Shown: positions 61,325-64,000 of the stretch, piece by piece
Position numbering within the stretch: the first letter of the stretch is position 1
Layout: every line of letters starts with the position of its first letter
Assembly: GCF_013167895.1 (NCBI RefSeq)
Contig: NZ_BLWC01000001.1
Span: forward strand, 4,898,001 to 4,962,000
Source of the DNA: Streptomyces fulvorobeus
Lineage (GTDB): Bacteria > Actinomycetota > Actinomycetes > Streptomycetales > Streptomycetaceae
Length of the DNA stretch: 64,000 nt
Direction: 5' to 3'
The notes under the pieces: model-generated
What the model saw: the letters and a program-made list of their open reading frames with translations, nothing else
Told to the model about the DNA's origin: nothing
The model's database searches: none
Position numbers and translations under genes: made by a program

Positions 61325-62107
61325 GTGGTGGGGTCGGCGGAGCTGTACGGGCTGGCCATCGGCCTGATGATCGCGGCGGTGACCGCGCCCGTGGGGGTGT
61401 CGGGTGCGGTGTTCCTGCTGCCGGTCCAGCTGAGTGTGCTGGCAGTGCCGAGTCCGGCGGTCACCCCCACCAACCTGTTGTACAACGTGGTGGCCGGGCC
61501 CGGCGCCCTGCTGCGCTACCGCCGTGCCGACATGATGAACAGCCCTCTGACGCGGCGCCTGGTGATCGGCACGCTGCCCGGCGTCGTCGTCGGAGCGGTG
61601 GTGCGGATCTTCGCCGTCCCCGGCCCCACCGCCTTCCGCCTGCTCGTCGCCGGATTGCTGATGCCCCTGGGGCTGTGGCTGATCACCCGCACCCTCCGGC
61701 CTGCCGGGCCCGTCCCGGCGGCGGAGCCCTCGCCCCGTGCCATCACCGGCCTGGCGCTGGCCGTCGGCACCGTGGGAGGGATCTACGGAATCGGCGGCGG
61801 CTCCATCCTCGCGCCCCTTCTCGTCGGCCGGGGAATGCCGGTGAGCCAGGTCGCCCCGGCAGCCCTCGCCTCCACCTTCGTCACATCCGTGACCGGGGCC
61901 GCCGCCTTCGCGCTGCTGTCCCTGACCGGCTCGGGTGACGTCGCCCCCGACTGGATTCTCGGGCTGGCCTGCGGTCTGGGCGGGCTGATCGGCGGCTACC
62001 TCGGGGCCCGCCTCCAGCCCTGTCTGCCGGAGACCGCCCTGCGCCTGCTGCTCGGCGCGCTGGCCACGGCCATCGGGGCCGTCTACGCCGTGCTGTCGCT
62101 GATATGA
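61325..62107 (+). CDS. TauE/SafE family sulfite/organosulfonate exporter
   Basis: A 260-residue membrane protein with about eight helices in two repeats, each opening with a Gly/Pro-rich signature: LMIAAVTAPVGVSGAVFLLP and VGTVGGIYGIGGGSILAPLL. The family moves sulfite or sulfoacetate out of cells that degrade sulfonates and so protects them from sulfite. GTG at 61325 follows GGAAGGA at 7 nt. It lies behind the FMN reductase remnant and second leader peptide, in line with a role in sulfonate use. Confidence 0.88.
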   Translation: MVGSAELYGLAIGLMIAAVTAPVGVSGAVFLLPVQLSVLAVPSPAVTPTNLLYNVVAGPGALLRYRRADMMNSPLTRRLVIGTLPGVVVGAVVRIFAVPGPTAFRLLVAGLLMPLGLWLITRTLRPAGPVPAAEPSPRAITGLALAVGTVGGIYGIGGGSILAPLLVGRGMPVSQVAPAALASTFVTSVTGAAAFALLSLTGSGDVAPDWILGLACGLGGLIGGYLGARLQPCLPETALRLLLGALATAIGAVYAVLSLI

Positions 62108-62326
62108 GATGACATGAGATGAGTGAGGCGACGGGGCCGAGTCCTCCAAACTGTGCACCCCGGGCGCGTCAATATCTGTTCCCGTGAAATGAGAGTTTTA
62201 CGGACCGGGTGATGAGAGTTCTTGCCGCGATGAGTCGCGATGAGTAAGGCGGAATTGTGCGGCGGGCACAGACCCTCCCTGCGTGCTACTGTTGATCTCA
62301 GTTGCAGTTGTGGTTCCCAAAACTTC

Positions 62327-62362
62327 AAGTGCCCCCACCGGCTCCTGCCGATGGGAGCACTT
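62327..62362 (+). promoter_or_regulatory. Hairpin with U-run in the cold-shock gene leader
   Basis: A 16-bp stem with two mismatches (62327-62342 with 62347-62362) ends in TTTT, so it has the form of an intrinsic terminator, but it is about 100 nt before the csp start and inside what should be its 5' leader. It may act as an attenuator or temperature-sensitive structure. Preceding sequence (TTGATCTCAGTTGCAGTTGT) is also leader. Confidence 0.5.
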
Positions 62363-62458
62363 TTGTATTTCCGGTCATGTTCCGGGCGGGGTAATCATCG
62401 CGGCGACACGGTGTCCGCACAGTGTGGATTCCGCTGTACTGCCCCAAAGGAGATTGAC

Positions 62459-62662
62459 ATGGCTGCTGGTACCGTGAAGTGGTTCAACGCGGAAAAGGGC
62501 TTCGGCTTCATCGAGCAGGACGGTGGCGGCCCGGACGTGTTCGCCCACTACTCGAACATCGCCGCCCAGGGTTTCCGTGAGCTGCTCGAAGGCCAGAAGG
62601 TCACCTTCGACATCGCGCAGGGCCAGAAGGGCCCGACGGCCGAGAACATCGTTCCGGCCTGA
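62459..62662 (+). CDS. Cold-shock protein (CspA family)
   Basis: A 67-residue single-domain OB-fold RNA chaperone. RNP1 is KGFGFIE (residues 15-21) and RNP2 is VFAHYSNI, with the usual opening GTVKWFNAEKG. ATG at 62459 has AAAGGAG 7 nt upstream. Streptomycetes carry several such proteins; a DEAD-box helicase gene follows, which is the typical cold-shock pairing. Confidence 0.95.
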   Translation: MAAGTVKWFNAEKGFGFIEQDGGGPDVFAHYSNIAAQGFRELLEGQKVTFDIAQGQKGPTAENIVPA

Positions 62663-62680
62663 CGCTGACGCGCACCATGT

Positions 62681-62718
62681 AGCTGGGGCCCGCATCCTTC
62701 GGGGTGCGGGCCCCAGCT
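62681..62718 (+). terminator. Terminator of the cold-shock gene
   Basis: A 17-bp stem (62681-62697 with 62702-62718, one G-T pair) capped by a TTCG tetraloop, 18 bp after the stop codon. Confidence 0.9.
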
Positions 62719-63009
62719 GCACGCGTTGACTCCAGCATTTTCTCCCGGGCGGACGGCGCGGAGTGATCCGCAGTTCCGCCCCATGCCGGTTCTCCTCCAG
62801 GATGCAGGCGCATCCTGTCGAGGCACACCGCGGTAGACGGCGCCCGGATTGCACGTCCCTCGCGTCACCTGTCCCACGCACCTGTGCCCGCGTGTATTCC
62901 CGTAGGCCAGATCTTTTTCTTTTTTCCATCGGTCCATACTCGTGATTCACCATGCTGCTTCTCGCTGGGGGAATTCCTTGATATGTGCCGCATCAAGGAA
63001 GGTCCCCGC

Positions 63010-64000
63010 ATGAACCCCACACGTACGAACGACCGTTCGGCCCGCACCCGTTACGGCTCTGCCGACGCCGGAAAGGCTGGCAGCCGTTTCGGCTCGTCGG
63101 CACCGCGCCGTTCCGGCGGCCCGGCCCGCTCCGGTGGTTACGGCCGCCGGCCCGCCGCAGTGCAGGGTGAGTTCGCGCTCCCGAAGACGATCACCCCCGC
63201 GCTGCCCGCCGTCGAGAGCTTCGCGGATCTCGGCATGCCCCAGCAGCTGCTTGCGGAACTCGGCAAGCAGGGCATGACCACCCCGTTCCCGATCCAGGGT
63301 GCGACGCTGCCGAACTCCCTGGCGGGCAGGGACGTACTGGGCCGAGGGCGCACCGGTTCCGGCAAGACCCTCGCCTTCGGCCTCGCTCTCCTCGCCCGTA
63401 CCGCGGGACTGCGCGCCGAACCCCGCCAGCCGCTGGGGCTGATCCTCGTACCCACACGTGAGCTGGCCCAGCAGGTGACGGACGCGCTCACGCCGTACGC
63501 CCGCTCGGTCGGACTGCGGCTGGCCACGGTGGTGGGCGGGATGTCGATCGGCAGGCAGGCGGGCGCGCTGCGAAGCGGCACCGAAGTCGTCGTCGCGACC
63601 CCCGGCCGGCTCAAGGACCTCATCGACCGTGGGGACTGCCGGCTGAACCAGGTGGGCATCACCGTCCTGGACGAGGCCGACCAGATGGCCGACATGGGCT
63701 TCATGCCGCAGGTCACCGCGCTGCTCGACCAGGTGCGTCCGGAGGGGCAGCGGATGCTGTTCTCCGCCACCCTGGACCGCAACGTCGATCTGCTGGTACG
63801 CCGCTACCTGACCGACCCCGTCGTGCATTCGGTCGACCCGTCGGCCGGTGCGGTCACCACGATGGAACACCACGTCCTGCACGTCCAGGGCGCCGACAAG
63901 TTTGCCGCCACGACCGAGATCGCGGCCCGTGAGGGCCGGGTCATCATGTTCCTGGACACCAAGCACGCCGTGGACCGACTCACCCAGGACCTGCTCAACA
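63010..64000 (+). CDS. DEAD-box ATP-dependent RNA helicase (partial, cut by window end)
   Basis: The first 330 residues of an RNA helicase. A basic, Gly/Ser-rich tail (residues 1-55) precedes the core: Q motif TTPFPIQGATLP, motif I RTGSGKT, Ia PTRELAQQ, Ib TPGRLKDL, II DEAD (VLDEADQMADMG), III SAT (MLFSATLD), and the start of the second RecA domain (VIMFLDTKHAVDRL). ATG at 63010 follows AAGGAAGG at 7 nt; an in-frame ATG lies 27 bp upstream. It would unwind structured mRNA in the cold together with the neighbouring cold-shock protein. Confidence 0.93.
   Translation, partial: MNPTRTNDRSARTRYGSADAGKAGSRFGSSAPRRSGGPARSGGYGRRPAAVQGEFALPKTITPALPAVESFADLGMPQQLLAELGKQGMTTPFPIQGATLPNSLAGRDVLGRGRTGSGKTLAFGLALLARTAGLRAEPRQPLGLILVPTRELAQQVTDALTPYARSVGLRLATVVGGMSIGRQAGALRSGTEVVVATPGRLKDLIDRGDCRLNQVGITVLDEADQMADMGFMPQVTALLDQVRPEGQRMLFSATLDRNVDLLVRRYLTDPVVHSVDPSAGAVTTMEHHVLHVQGADKFAATTEIAAREGRVIMFLDTKHAVDRLTQDLLN

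Noticed and set aside
1..64000. CRISPR arrays, tRNA/rRNA genes, prophage or conjugation modules, biosynthetic clusters
   Set aside because: I looked for repeats with regular spacing, tRNA-like arms, integrase or phage structural genes and modular synthases and found none.

Overview
The window is high-GC actinobacterial DNA, almost certainly a Streptomyces chromosome. It opens with the last 60 codons of a principal sigma factor (HrdB type) and runs through a gene order I know from the S. coelicolor core chromosome: hrdB, secreted protease, parE, CitA-like two-component system, parC, two M16 peptidases, hemH, cutRS, dut, kdpDE, two trkA genes, TrmA-type methyltransferase. Starts are often GTG or TTG. 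Many genes have a TANNNT box 6-8 nt before the start codon and no ribosome site, which suggests leaderless transcripts.

Region 1 (1-48.7 kb) is housekeeping. Topoisomerase IV subunits face each other across a sensor kinase/regulator pair and a CobW GTPase. A fragment of a citrate synthase gene survives in front of the CobW gene. Next come an M16 peptidase pair, a c-di-AMP (ydaO) riboswitch ahead of an M23 peptidoglycan hydrolase, ptsH, a GNAT/acyl-CoA synthetase fusion, thymidine kinase, a rhodanese, sepH, ferrochelatase, inositol phosphatase, cutRS, and the conserved actinobacterial dut block (DUF4193, DUF3093, thioesterase, dut, DUF3710, OB-fold, DUF3159). Potassium control dominates 37.9-47.2 kb: kdpDE without kdpFABC, two TrkA-type RCK proteins, and a KimA/KUP-like permease.

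Region 2 (48.7-62.2 kb) is accessory and partly decayed. It has a remnant of an RsbW-like ATPase, an IS5-type transposase tail, a truncated response regulator and a shrunken universal stress protein. Two intact secreted plant-wall enzymes lie among the debris: a PL11 rhamnogalacturonan lyase behind a CebR-like operator, and a GH62 arabinofuranosidase behind another LacI-type palindrome. A sulfur-acquisition locus follows: SsuA-like lipoprotein with an upstream leader peptide, Rrf2 regulator, SfnB-like flavin oxidoreductase, a second leader peptide, a remnant FMN reductase and a TauE/SafE sulfite exporter. Only pieces of a full sulfonate pathway remain.

Region 3 (62.2-64 kb) returns to core genes: a cold-shock protein with a structured 5' leader and the start of a DEAD-box RNA helicase cut by the window edge.

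Three otherwise good genes (the membrane protein at 25.4 kb, kdpD, the SfnB-like gene) each carry an apparent one-base deletion in a run of four C/G. This looks more like assembly error than gene death. No tRNA, rRNA, CRISPR array or complete mobile element was seen.
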